DNA of 35,448 bases from a virus. Numbering within the stretch: the stretch's first letter is position 1; every line of letters begins with the position of its first letter. The stretch is from positions 1 to 35,448 of IMG/VR virus record IMGVR_UViG_3300025115_000036, one strand, 5' to 3'. Position numbers and translations under genes: made by a program. Shown in pieces: positions 1 through 7,256 of this stretch. The notes under the pieces were generated by a model that was not told where the DNA came from, did no database searches, and was given only the letters and a program-made list of their open reading frames with translations.

Positions 1-170
1 TAGATTTTAATATTGAACCGCTAGCTGTTAACTTTGATAATCTTCGTCTTATTAATGTTATCAGTGACACAATATCATTGAGTTTCAATACACAATATGG
101 AATTATTATGTTGAGTTCCGAAACAGAAGATATTAAATTAAATTATATTTTAACAACACTTATTAACTAA
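1..170 (+). CDS. C-terminal end of a possible sliding clamp (5' end outside window)
   Basis: An open frame runs from the window edge (first full codon at 3) to a TAA at 168-170 and gives about 55 residues. The tail alternates short beta strands: FDNLRLINV, then SDTISLSF, then a closing LNYIL near the end. This is how the last domain of DnaN/PCNA-type DNA sliding clamps finishes (helix, strand, strand, Y-x-L). A clamp would suit the exonuclease and primase that follow and the gp44-type clamp loader at 25094. The family call is inference from a short fragment; the open frame is directly seen. Its stop overlaps the next start by one base (TAATG), so the two are probably translationally coupled. 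Confidence 0.45.
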   Translation, partial: DFNIEPLAVNFDNLRLINVISDTISLSFNTQYGIIMLSSETEDIKLNYILTTLIN

Positions 171-505
171 TGCAAAAAAATAAAATTACAACTTTGGGAT
201 ATTTTCTTAAACGCATACGGGATAATAAATTTGCTGCAATAAAAATCTGGTCTAAATATGATACAATAGACCCAAGGAAATGGACTGTCTTGGTTGACCC
301 ATCCAAAGCAAATATTTTTATAACCTGTTATGAAAATAAAGACTTTCATGGGGAAAAAATGTTCGAATTTAATGATGGCGGAAGACTTTTTCCAAAAAAT
401 TATTCTCTTAAAACTTCTTCTATGGAAGTTATTGTATTAACTCTTCTTGAAAGGGGTGTGGAACAAATAACAAATAGTGATGAATTCTATAAAGACCCTA
501 AATAA
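170..505 (+). CDS. conserved-looking small protein of the replication block, unknown function
   Basis: A 111-residue protein whose ATG shares its A with the preceding TAA, so it is probably read by coupling. It has a basic N-terminal helix (LGYFLKRIRDNKF), then DPRKWTVLVDPSKANIFITCY, which reads as two beta strands around a conserved-looking turn, and a C-terminal helix. It has no signal peptide, membrane segment or catalytic motif that I recognise. Its place between a possible clamp and the exonuclease suggests a role in replication or early regulation. It does not resemble T4 RegA or gp62 by eye. Function unknown. Confidence 0.75.
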   Translation: MQKNKITTLGYFLKRIRDNKFAAIKIWSKYDTIDPRKWTVLVDPSKANIFITCYENKDFHGEKMFEFNDGGRLFPKNYSLKTSSMEVIVLTLLERGVEQITNSDEFYKDPK

Positions 506-512
506 TAGTATA

Positions 513-845
513 ATGGGCGAGAATTCAGATATTCCCAGCAAAAATGAAACAACAACATCATTCGAAAAGGAACAAATTAAACAACTAATCGAAGATGCTC
601 TAAAAGAAAAAATTGTTGAGGTTAATCGCAAACGTAATCAGCAAATTGACGTTGATAATGCGCTCATTAATTCTATTAATGAATTTTTAGATTGTTTTAT
701 AATTTTAGGATTTGATTTGCACGGGAATCCGCATACAATGTCTTATGCAAAAAATATGAAAGACGCAAGTTCTCTTGTATCTTTACTATTAAAGTTTGTT
801 CCTGCATATATGGCACGCCAAGGATACACAGGAGAAGAATTATAA
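513..845 (+). CDS. small hypothetical protein, possible coiled coil
   Basis: A 110-residue protein. I chose the ATG at 513, seven bases after the previous stop, over an upstream ATG in the same frame at 477 that would overlap the previous gene by 29 bases. Residues about 17-50 are charged and helical (Glu/Lys/Arg-rich). The C-terminal half is more hydrophobic and helical, with LDCFIILGFDLHGNP and then LVSLLLKFVPAYMARQG. No enzyme motif is visible. It lies in the replication block, so an accessory replication or regulatory protein is possible. Function unknown. Confidence 0.65.
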   Translation: MGENSDIPSKNETTTSFEKEQIKQLIEDALKEKIVEVNRKRNQQIDVDNALINSINEFLDCFIILGFDLHGNPHTMSYAKNMKDASSLVSLLLKFVPAYMARQGYTGEEL

Positions 846-880
846 TTAGCATCCTTTCCTTTTGAAGGGAACTATGTTAT

Positions 881-886
881 TATAAT
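881..886 (+). promoter_or_regulatory. possible -10 box before the exonuclease gene
   Basis: A consensus TATAAT ends 5 bases before the ATG at 892, the same geometry as the stronger promoters at 3691 and 26500. No good -35 box sits 16-18 bases upstream. The nearest TTGAAG (862-867) is only 13 bases away, so this site is weak alone and might need a phage activator. Confidence 0.35.
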
Positions 887-891
887 GTATA

Positions 892-1758
892 ATGAATAAG
901 TTTAATCTCCTGATAGATGCTAATAACTTAATACATCGAACATATTGGCAGGCAACGCAGAATGGAAAAGATAAAAATAATATTACTCCGTTGCATATAC
1001 TCTTTACACTAAGAGCTATATATCATTATGCGAGCTTATATGATCCAGAAACCATTTGGGTATGCTGGGATGAAAGAAAAATATACAAACCGACATTTAG
1101 ACAAGAGCTTTTACCCGAATATAAAGGAACTCGTAATAAAGAATATAATAATGATGTATATTCAAATAATAATGAATTGAAAATTGCATTTAAACATCTT
1201 GGAATTCGGAATTTTTATCCATTACAAATGGAAGCAGATGATGCAATTGCATTTCTTTCGAAGAAATTGCAAGGAAAAAAGGTTATCATTTCTGTTGATA
1301 AGGACCTTTTACAGTTAGTTAATGAAGATGTTATATTTTTTAGTGCTATTACCAAAAAAGAAATAACAATTGACAATTTTGAAAAGGAATGTGGTGTAAA
1401 ACCGGTGCAATTTCTCTTATATAAATGTCTTTTAGGTGATAAATCTGATAATGTTCCTGGTGTAAATGGTATGGGGCCGGTAAAAATCAAAAAATACTTC
1501 GAGGGAGATCTTAAATTGACTGAAGAAGCCCTGAAAATCGTGGAATTTAATAAAAATATCTTGGATTTAGATAAATGTTTCAAAGATTCTGCAGAAATAG
1601 CACATTATGAAGAACAATTTACTCAAGAACCCCAGTTAAATTGGAACGAATTTCTTAATTTCTGTGAAAAATATGAATTAAATTCCATTTTAAAACAAAA
1701 AGATTCATGGTATAATATGTTTTTTATGAAGATCAAGTTAAAATCTCTCTTTTCATGA
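892..1758 (+). CDS. 5'-3' exonuclease, RNase H/FEN family (T4 Rnh-like)
   Basis: A 288-residue flap-type nuclease that should remove RNA primers and trim lagging-strand fragments. The acidic metal ligands of the family are all present: D9 in LLIDANNL, D60 in WVCWDE, E114-D116-D117 in MEADDAIA, D136 and D138 in VDKDLLQL, and D183 and D186 in LGDKSDNVPG. The helix-hairpin-helix DNA-binding turn follows at about 188-203 (VNGMGPVKIKKYF). The basic PEYKGTR stretch at 75-81 matches the helical-arch entry seen in relatives. Length is close to T4 RNase H (about 305). Its stop overlaps the primase start (ATGA), so the two form a replication pair. Confident on family; whether its main role is primer removal is inference. 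Confidence 0.93.
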   Translation: MNKFNLLIDANNLIHRTYWQATQNGKDKNNITPLHILFTLRAIYHYASLYDPETIWVCWDERKIYKPTFRQELLPEYKGTRNKEYNNDVYSNNNELKIAFKHLGIRNFYPLQMEADDAIAFLSKKLQGKKVIISVDKDLLQLVNEDVIFFSAITKKEITIDNFEKECGVKPVQFLLYKCLLGDKSDNVPGVNGMGPVKIKKYFEGDLKLTEEALKIVEFNKNILDLDKCFKDSAEIAHYEEQFTQEPQLNWNEFLNFCEKYELNSILKQKDSWYNMFFMKIKLKSLFS

Positions 1759-2789
1759 CACATGAGCAATATTACATATCCAAATTCTTTGAACTAGGCT
1801 TCTATCCCCAATATAATTCATTTAATAACACATATCAATGTGCATGTCCTATATGTAGAGAAGGTAAAAGCCTTCGTAAAAAGAAGAGGTGCTACTTTAT
1901 TCCTGAAAAAAACATAATATATTGTCATAATTGTGGGTGGTCAAGCAAGCCAATCAAGTGGATTTCACAAATAACGGGGCTGCTTCCCAGCCAAATCAAG
2001 GAGGAAATTAATAATACTTGTGATAATTTTGAAGATATATTAAAGGAAGAACCTATTTTGAAACAATTAGAAGTAGATACTCTTCCAAAAAACAGTATAA
2101 ATTTATTTGATCCTGCACAAGTTGCATATTTTAAAGATAATTCAATAGTATTACAAGCACTTGAATATATCAAAAAACGTCGTTTAGATACGGCAATCAA
2201 TAAACCACCCGCATTATATATTTCTCTTGATGATAAATATCAAAAAAATCGTATTATAATTCCATTTTTTAATGAAAATAAAGACATAGAATTCTATCAA
2301 ACACGTGTTTTCCTAGAAAACGATGGTTCAAATATCACCTATTATTCGAAATTAAACAGTAATAAGACATTATTTAACATAGACAATATAGATTTTAATC
2401 AAAAATATGTTTTTATATTAGAAGGGCCATTTGATGCGTTTTTTATTCGTAATAGTGTTGCATTAGCGGGTATAAATAAAGGTTCAAATACACTTACAAC
2501 ACGCCAATCACAGCAATTTAACACAACTTTAAAGTTTCTTAATAAGATATGGATATTTGATTCACAACATATCGATAAAACAAGCTATGTAAAGACAAAA
2601 AATCTACTTGAAATAGGTGAAAATGTCTTTATTTGGCCTAAAACACTCGGCCAAAAGTTCAAAGACATCAATGAATTGTGCGTTTTTGCTAAAAAAGATG
2701 AAATAATACCAGATTTTATTCTAAAAAATACATTTAATGGATTAGAAGGCTTAGTTTTATTGGAAACTATTAACAAGCAACCAATCTAG
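1755..2789 (+). CDS. DNA primase (T4 gp61-like; zinc ribbon plus Toprim)
   Basis: A 344-residue primase that would lay RNA primers for the lagging strand together with a replicative helicase not in this window. The N-terminal zinc ribbon is clear: C31xxC34 (CPIC) and C57xxC60 (CHNC), preceded by C29. The Toprim core begins at about 218 with KYVFILEGPFDAFF, where E223 and D227 are the expected acidic residues; WIFDSQHID at 266-274 supplies a second acidic strand (D269). The classical D-x-D spacing there is not evident, with the next Asp at 274, which may be a phage variant. Length is the same as T4 gp61 (342). The start overlaps the exonuclease stop by four bases. Confidence 0.88.
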   Translation: MTHEQYYISKFFELGFYPQYNSFNNTYQCACPICREGKSLRKKKRCYFIPEKNIIYCHNCGWSSKPIKWISQITGLLPSQIKEEINNTCDNFEDILKEEPILKQLEVDTLPKNSINLFDPAQVAYFKDNSIVLQALEYIKKRRLDTAINKPPALYISLDDKYQKNRIIIPFFNENKDIEFYQTRVFLENDGSNITYYSKLNSNKTLFNIDNIDFNQKYVFILEGPFDAFFIRNSVALAGINKGSNTLTTRQSQQFNTTLKFLNKIWIFDSQHIDKTSYVKTKNLLEIGENVFIWPKTLGQKFKDINELCVFAKKDEIIPDFILKNTFNGLEGLVLLETINKQPI

Positions 2790-2819
2790 ACTTGAAATAG
2801 CCATTAGCAATATGAACGA

Positions 2820-3329
2820 TTAAACCAAATATGTAAATGCTTGATTTACAACAGGTAATGACAGAAATGTTAAAAATCCTCCTAACAAAAAACCTACATA
2901 TTTCAAATGGGCATTGCCCGATTGTGCAAGGAATCCTAACATAGATTCTCTAAATGCTGCTAATTCTGCAGCACATCTTGCAATTTTTGTTTGTTGAGAC
3001 TGTTTTACACGATCCATTATTGTTTCAGGTTCCGCTTTTGAAAGAATTGTCTGAATTGATTGAGGTGTATCACTATTTAAAAATTCTAGAAATTCTGTTG
3101 TTCTGTCGATCCATTCTTTAAGTTGATTTACCATTTGTTGCTCCATATTTGCATGCGCTTGTGCAACAGCAACAGATGGGTCGTCTTGAGCTGTCCCTGA
3201 AGGAGCATCTTTCATATCAAAATCAGTTGGATCTGTTTCTTGGTCTAATTGAGACTCCATAGCGGCTCTTTCAATATCTTCATCAGAAGCTTCAAGCAAT
3301 TTAACAAACTTAGAACGAAATGTATTCAT
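2820..3329 (-). CDS. virion-type protein with a candidate capsid-targeting N-terminus
   Basis: A 169-residue protein read from a late-type promoter whose TAAATA ends 5 bases before its ATG. The N-terminus MNTFRSKFVKLLEA is a short amphipathic basic helix ending in L-L-E at 11-13. This fits the form of T4 capsid-targeting sequences, which the head protease cuts after L/I-x-E. Residues 14-55 are acidic and low in complexity, 60-135 are helical, and the last 30 residues (YVGFLLGGFLTFLSLPVV) are hydrophobic and could span a membrane. Possible roles are an internal head protein, a core component or an injected membrane protein. The targeting function is inference. Confidence 0.7.
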   Translation of the reverse strand: MNTFRSKFVKLLEASDEDIERAAMESQLDQETDPTDFDMKDAPSGTAQDDPSVAVAQAHANMEQQMVNQLKEWIDRTTEFLEFLNSDTPQSIQTILSKAEPETIMDRVKQSQQTKIARCAAELAAFRESMLGFLAQSGNAHLKYVGFLLGGFLTFLSLPVVNQAFTYLV

Positions 3330-3334
3330 AAAAT

Positions 3335-3340
3335 TATTTA
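3335..3340 (-). promoter_or_regulatory. late-type promoter element (GATAAATA)
   Basis: GATAAATA on the minus strand (3342-3335) ends exactly 5 bases before the ATG at 3329. It faces the plus-strand copy at 3351, and together they form a near inverted repeat. Confidence 0.6.
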
Positions 3341-3350
3341 TCGAAATAGT

Positions 3351-3356
3351 TAAATA
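3351..3356 (+). promoter_or_regulatory. late-type promoter element (TTAAATA)
   Basis: TTAAATA followed by five bases and the ATG at 3362. It is divergent from the copy at 3335-3340, only 10 bases away. Confidence 0.6.
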
Positions 3357-3361
3357 ATTAT

Positions 3362-3688
3362 ATGATTAATACATCAAATCCTTATCAATCTGCCTTGATG
3401 CCAAAGGAAATAAACTATGATTTAGAAGTAAGAAACCAAGAAAGACATTATGCGGATGAAGATAAACTTACAAAAGCTCCTAAGATTTTAGTATTTCCAC
3501 TAGACCAATTAACACAGGTATTAAGCAACGCGTTCACTTCTCTTGCTCAAGTTTATAGCTTATTAGATCAAGCTAAACGGAACCCCATTATTAATAAGAA
3601 AGCCATTGAAATGTTACAACAAAAAATTGATAAAATTAATGAATTAATCATTAGTTTACCTCAAGAGCTTGACAATTTGGGAATTTAA
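3362..3688 (+). CDS. small helical protein, probable late or virion protein, unknown
   Basis: A 108-residue protein, mostly helical after residue 45: LDQLTQVLSNAFTSLAQVYSLL, then a basic turn, then KKAIEMLQQKIDKINELI, which suggests a helical hairpin or coiled coil. The N-terminal 40 residues are polar and probably extended. No catalytic motif, signal or membrane segment is visible. The late-type element in front of it suggests expression with the structural genes. The 3' end of this gene contains the TTGACA box (3669-3674) of the promoter for the next gene. Confidence 0.75.
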   Translation: MINTSNPYQSALMPKEINYDLEVRNQERHYADEDKLTKAPKILVFPLDQLTQVLSNAFTSLAQVYSLLDQAKRNPIINKKAIEMLQQKIDKINELIISLPQELDNLGI

Positions 3689-3696
3689 CTTATAAT
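3669..3696 (+). promoter_or_regulatory. consensus sigma70-type promoter, leaderless geometry
   Basis: A perfect TTGACA (3669-3674), a 16-base spacer and a perfect TATAAT (3691-3696). Seven bases later comes the GTG start at 3704, so the expected +1 falls on or next to the start codon. The -35 box lies inside the coding end of the preceding gene. Confidence 0.8.
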
Positions 3697-3703
3697 ATTA
3701 TTA

Positions 3704-4168
3704 GTGAAAAGCATATTTGTTGCAATATTTGTCCTTTTATTATTAAGTGCCGGAATAGCATATGGATTAAAGGAATTATTAACATTTTGGTCAGGATTTT
3801 GTTTAGCAGTAGTTACACAGTTTATTTTAATATATTTGTGGCTTACACATCAATATTTTAAATTGGAACGTTTAAATCGCAATAATTCTGAAGAAATTGA
3901 AAAAATATTAGAACAACAAACAGCATTAGTGGAATGCCCTTGTGGAAAATATACAGCAAAGGAAGTTCTTTTTGTTACAGGTGATAATATTTTTGATTGT
4001 CCTGAATGTAAAAATCAATTTCGTGTAAATATCGACTTAACACCAGTATTAATAACAAATCCAATAAGCGCAGAACGAATATTTTCTGAATTACAAGCAC
4101 AAGCCGAAGCTCAAAAAGAAAGGGAACTTTCAGATAATATACAAGATGAATCAGAATATAAAATTTAA
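3704..4168 (+). CDS. membrane-anchored zinc-ribbon protein, probable early gene
   Basis: A 154-residue protein starting with GTG. Two hydrophobic segments at about 4-20 and 29-47 form a membrane hairpin. A charged linker (51-72) follows, then a treble- or ribbon-type metal site with C78-x-C80 (CPCG) and C99-x-x-C102 (CPEC). The C-terminus is acidic and helical. The arrangement puts the metal site in the cytoplasm if both ends are cytosolic (inference). It follows the best sigma70 promoter in the window, so it is probably made soon after infection. A role in host takeover, membrane attachment of phage complexes or superinfection exclusion is possible, but I do not recognise a family. Confidence 0.78.
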   Translation: MKSIFVAIFVLLLLSAGIAYGLKELLTFWSGFCLAVVTQFILIYLWLTHQYFKLERLNRNNSEEIEKILEQQTALVECPCGKYTAKEVLFVTGDNIFDCPECKNQFRVNIDLTPVLITNPISAERIFSELQAQAEAQKERELSDNIQDESEYKI

Positions 4169-4391
4169 ACTTAAAAAAAATAAGCCATATAGTATGGATT
4201 TAGATGAATTTTCAAGATGGGCGTGTCTTGTTGAAGCAGTTGAAATTATATCTCAAAAAGCGCAAGAACTAAAGGTTTTAAATACAAACCAATGGATAAA
4301 ACCCCTCGCAATTCAGAAGTATATTGATGAAAGATTTCCATCTATGAGACACAATATGTGTATTGAGTATCATCATTTACATCATACCTAA
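4146..4391 (+). CDS. small hypothetical protein overlapping both neighbours
   Basis: An 81-residue frame that overlaps the previous gene by 23 bases and runs 15 bases into the end of the convergent glycosyltransferase gene. The N-terminus is very basic (KFKLKKNKPYS). The middle (DEFSRWACLVEAVEIISQKAQEL) is helical, and the end is His-rich. A second start at 4194 (MDLDEFSRW) would avoid the overlap and give 65 residues; I cannot decide between them. No function is recognised. Confidence 0.55.
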   Translation: MNQNIKFKLKKNKPYSMDLDEFSRWACLVEAVEIISQKAQELKVLNTNQWIKPLAIQKYIDERFPSMRHNMCIEYHHLHHT

Positions 4392-5213
4392 TTCTTGTTT
4401 TATTTCTTTTACACGTTTTGCTGGTAGTTTTCCTTTGAAATGTTTGAATACTTCATCTGTATCTATTTGTAATTCAGAAAACCCAATTAAGTAATTACGA
4501 AAACGGTCTTCTAAAAACAGTGGATATGGTGTGCCACTAGGGCGATTAAATCGATGCATCCATCTTAAAAATGGAAGACATAATGTTTTTCTACCCATTT
4601 TAATATATTTTTTGTGAATGTATCCTTCTTCTCCTCCAAATCCCCTAAATGCTGAATTAAAACCAAGCCAAGCGTGTCTTCTACATGCAAATAATCCCAT
4701 TCCTTGTGCGGGTATTTCGAAAGGTTCAGCATTTTCATCAAGACCTCTTTTATCAGTACTCCATGTACCCCACATATTATCATTCCAAATTAAGTCAAAA
4801 TGTGTGCTAATACTTTTTAAATCATCATATAAGAGGGGGCCTTGAAGCAGATTTCCTTTATCCAATCCAGCATCAAAGAATTCAATTAATTTTTTAATAG
4901 CGCCAGGAACAATTAATATGTGGCAATCAATACACATTACATAAGGTGTTGTTGCATATTCAAATACTTTGTTTTTTATTGTTGTTGATTTGTATTCTGT
5001 AAAAGGAACATATTCAACATTTTGTGATATTGATGCCCAATTAACAATATAATTTTTAAGAGCAACACCATGTGGGCTTGTCGGGTTATTATCAATAACA
5101 AGAAACTTTAAATCATTTGCACATTCGGAATGATACATGCGCAATGCTTGTAATGTAAAGAAAACACCATCATAATCATCATATGTTGGCATCCCAATCG
5201 TTAACTTTGCCAT
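4377..5213 (-). CDS. GT-A fold glycosyltransferase (GT2/GT27-like)
   Basis: A 278-residue protein that would transfer a sugar from a nucleotide-sugar donor, perhaps onto a phage structural protein or a host glycan. It opens with the family-2 strand LTIGMPTYDDYDG (4-16), followed by FLVIDNNPTS (37-46). The metal motif is D96-C-H98 in MCIDCHILI, a D-x-H rather than the common D-x-D. GFGGEEGY (191-198) and the later H220 in LRWMHRFNRP match, in order, the GGEN/E and C-terminal His ligands of polypeptide GalNAc-transferase-type enzymes. There is no signal peptide. It lies 10 bases downstream of the Thr/Ser-rich adhesin gene, a plausible acceptor (inference). Confidence 0.85.
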   Translation of the reverse strand: MAKLTIGMPTYDDYDGVFFTLQALRMYHSECANDLKFLVIDNNPTSPHGVALKNYIVNWASISQNVEYVPFTEYKSTTIKNKVFEYATTPYVMCIDCHILIVPGAIKKLIEFFDAGLDKGNLLQGPLLYDDLKSISTHFDLIWNDNMWGTWSTDKRGLDENAEPFEIPAQGMGLFACRRHAWLGFNSAFRGFGGEEGYIHKKYIKMGRKTLCLPFLRWMHRFNRPSGTPYPLFLEDRFRNYLIGFSELQIDTDEVFKHFKGKLPAKRVKEIKQELGMM

Positions 5214-5223
5214 GAAATAGATA

Positions 5224-7254
5224 CTAGAATTTCAATGTTTTGCAAGCAGAGGTATCACACGGATTGGGGGTTGTTGTTATTCCCTGTCGTGGTATTGGGG
5301 CTGGAGTTGTTGTTGGTGCAGGTGTTGTTGTTGGTGTCGTGGTTGTTATGTCAATTACAGGAGAAAATATATCTATTGGTCCTGGTGTAGTTCTTGGTGG
5401 TTGTGTTGTAACAGTAGTTGTTGTAGGACGAATTGCTGTATTTGAATGAAGTGTTGGTGCTGGTAAACAAGAGTCACAACTATTTGTATTATAAAATGTA
5501 ATTTTATTTAAACCTTGTGTTAATGCTGTTATAATTGCTTGTGTATTAGTATATGTTATTGTATCATTTGCATTTTCAATAGTGACTTTTTCAACATCAA
5601 TATTTGTTTCGGGGTATTCTACAACAATTAATAGTGTTCCTACAGTTCTTGTTTTTAATTCTCCTGTAATACTATCAAAATAATTGTTATCAATAATAAT
5701 TGATTCTTCAGGTTTCAAATAGAAATTAGTTCTATTATCAACCATAAAACGAGAACTACCCACTTGAGAAGTACTACTACTTGATTGTTGCTTTACAATT
5801 TGAATTATAGGCGGTCCTGTTGGTGGAGGGGTTGTTGTAGTAATAGTATCATTAGTAAAGAAAACAGAATTGGTTATTACATCTAATGTAACTTCAACAC
5901 TGTTTTGATTTAGTCGTCGCCAACCATTTTTATCAATGACTTCAAGAGATTTACAAACAATTGGCAAATTGGGGATTGTTTCTGTTACTTGTAATTTATC
6001 ACCCACTTGATATCCTGAAACATCGACAGCATGAAAATTGCTTGGTGTTAAATTAAAATTATCAATAACGTTTCCTGTTTTTGAATCAGTTACAGTATAT
6101 TGGAAAATTTCATTTTGTAAATCATTGTTTGGTTGTTTATATACAAATAATCTTAAGGAAGATAAAGGGGGGGAAGAAATCGTATTAAAATAAGTTACAG
6201 TATTAGTTATTTCCCCCAATTCGACATTAACAAATGGTGTTAATTCAGTACGAATTTCTCCGTTGTCAAAAACTTCTGCTTTTTCAAACCAAGCAGTATT
6301 TGTTACATTAATAAATTCTTTTACTTGAATGATATCCCCAATACTATAATTGGGTAAATTAATGAAGTATTGTTCCCCTTGTCTTAAATTAAATGCAGCA
6401 ATTGTATCAGTTGTTTCAGGGTCTGTTACAAGGTATTGGAAATATTGATCACCCAACTCTTCATTTTCTTCTTTTTGAACAACTAATCTTAAAGAAGACA
6501 AAGATGGAGATGAAAGTGTATTGGAAAATGTAACAGAATTTGTTAATGTACCCAATTCAATTGTTACTGTGTTTGTATTATTCTGTATACTTGCACCATT
6601 ACCATCATATACTGAAATTGTATCAACATAGAAACCCGCAATTGGGGTTTCTGTTATTTTCATATTTGTGCCTATTGGAAAATAAGCAGCATCAACAGCT
6701 CTTGATTCACCTTGTTTTAAATTAAAAATGTTAAGGGTGCGACTATTTGCAACATCTACAACACTAATTTCAAATTCTTGTTCTCCCAATTCTTCATTGG
6801 CAGCTTTTGTTACAATTAAACTAGGCGGCGCAGGAGTAGTGCTTGGTGTAGTGCTTGGTGTAGTGCTTGGTGTAGTGCTTGGTGTAGTGCTTGGTGTTTC
6901 AACAATAATTGTCCCATATAAAAACGATCCAAACTCCCAATTTAAAATTGGGAGTTTGGGTCCAAACTCCCAAGTAGGGAGTCTATCATCATCAATATAA
7001 AAAGGAAAAGCTATATATACACCAGGTGTATTATATGTATATTTCCCACTAAGGACGGTGCCTGATCCGTCAAAGTTACCAATCTCTAGTATTTCTCCGT
7101 CTAGTGTTTCTCCGTCCCCCAAATCAATATAAGCGGTGCCTGTCCCACCATAACCAGAAATAGTTAATGAAAAGGTTACAGTAACTGGGGCATCTGCTGT
7201 TACTACAGTAACGCCATTAATTTTGAAATCTGCAGAAATAATAGTAAATGCCAT
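5224..7254 (-). CDS. large multidomain tail adhesin with Thr/Pro linkers
   Basis: A 676-residue surface protein, probably a tail or baseplate decoration that binds host glycans or receptors. Residues 1-115 form a beta domain with a PKD-like LGDGET at 45-50. A (PSTT)n linker follows at 121-140. Three clearly related units of about 105 residues come next, starting near 148, 258 and 366; each begins like K-E-N-E-E-L-G-[ED]-Q and ends like ITNSVTFSNT. A fourth, more distant unit lies at about 475-590. The C-terminus is rich in TTTP and has two Cys pairs (CDSC and CDTSAC). The repeats resemble prealbumin- or SpaA-like folds of bacterial surface proteins (inference). The coding DNA holds a 12-bp tandem repeat and a 15-bp palindrome, both listed separately. 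No TAAATA element precedes it, so it is probably co-transcribed with the gene at 7257. Confidence 0.82.
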   Translation of the reverse strand: MAFTIISADFKINGVTVVTADAPVTVTFSLTISGYGGTGTAYIDLGDGETLDGEILEIGNFDGSGTVLSGKYTYNTPGVYIAFPFYIDDDRLPTWEFGPKLPILNWEFGSFLYGTIIVETPSTTPSTTPSTTPSTTPSTTPAPPSLIVTKAANEELGEQEFEISVVDVANSRTLNIFNLKQGESRAVDAAYFPIGTNMKITETPIAGFYVDTISVYDGNGASIQNNTNTVTIELGTLTNSVTFSNTLSSPSLSSLRLVVQKEENEELGDQYFQYLVTDPETTDTIAAFNLRQGEQYFINLPNYSIGDIIQVKEFINVTNTAWFEKAEVFDNGEIRTELTPFVNVELGEITNTVTYFNTISSPPLSSLRLFVYKQPNNDLQNEIFQYTVTDSKTGNVIDNFNLTPSNFHAVDVSGYQVGDKLQVTETIPNLPIVCKSLEVIDKNGWRRLNQNSVEVTLDVITNSVFFTNDTITTTTPPPTGPPIIQIVKQQSSSSTSQVGSSRFMVDNRTNFYLKPEESIIIDNNYFDSITGELKTRTVGTLLIVVEYPETNIDVEKVTIENANDTITYTNTQAIITALTQGLNKITFYNTNSCDSCLPAPTLHSNTAIRPTTTTVTTQPPRTTPGPIDIFSPVIDITTTTPTTTPAPTTTPAPIPRQGITTTPNPCDTSACKTLKF
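6836..6897 (-). repeat. tandem 12-bp repeat coding for a Ser-Thr-Thr-Pro linker
   Basis: The unit GCTTGGTGTAGT is repeated exactly four times (6841-6888), with a partial fifth copy to 6897 and a partial copy before it. On the coding strand each unit is one STTP step. The unit is a multiple of three, so copy-number change would alter linker length without a frameshift. Confidence 0.93.
6929..6973. repeat. 15-bp perfect palindrome plus third copy of its arm, inside a coding sequence
   Basis: The arm CCAAACTCCCAATTT (6929-6943) is followed after one base by its exact reverse complement (6945-6959). Two bases later the first 12 bases of the arm recur in direct orientation (6962-6973). A further 6-bp hairpin (6966-6971 with 6977-6982) follows. 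In the protein this gives WEFG at residues 95-98 and again at 106-109. Confidence 0.95.
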
Positions 7255-7256
7255 AA

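Noticed and set aside
499-504. TAAATA before the ATG at 513
   Set aside because: It lies in the last codons and stop of the previous gene, has a spacer of 8 and sits in the replication block; chance is likely in such A+T-rich DNA.
862-886. Full sigma70 promoter for the exonuclease gene
   Set aside because: The TATAAT is good but the only -35-like sequence is 13 bases away, too close, so only the -10 box was listed, with low confidence.
5240-5449. Plus-strand Val/Gly-rich reading frame
   Set aside because: It is the antisense of the Thr/Pro-rich repeat region of the adhesin; its low complexity explains the open frame.
6841-6897. CRISPR-like direct repeats
   Set aside because: The copies are contiguous with no spacers and are in frame within a coding sequence.
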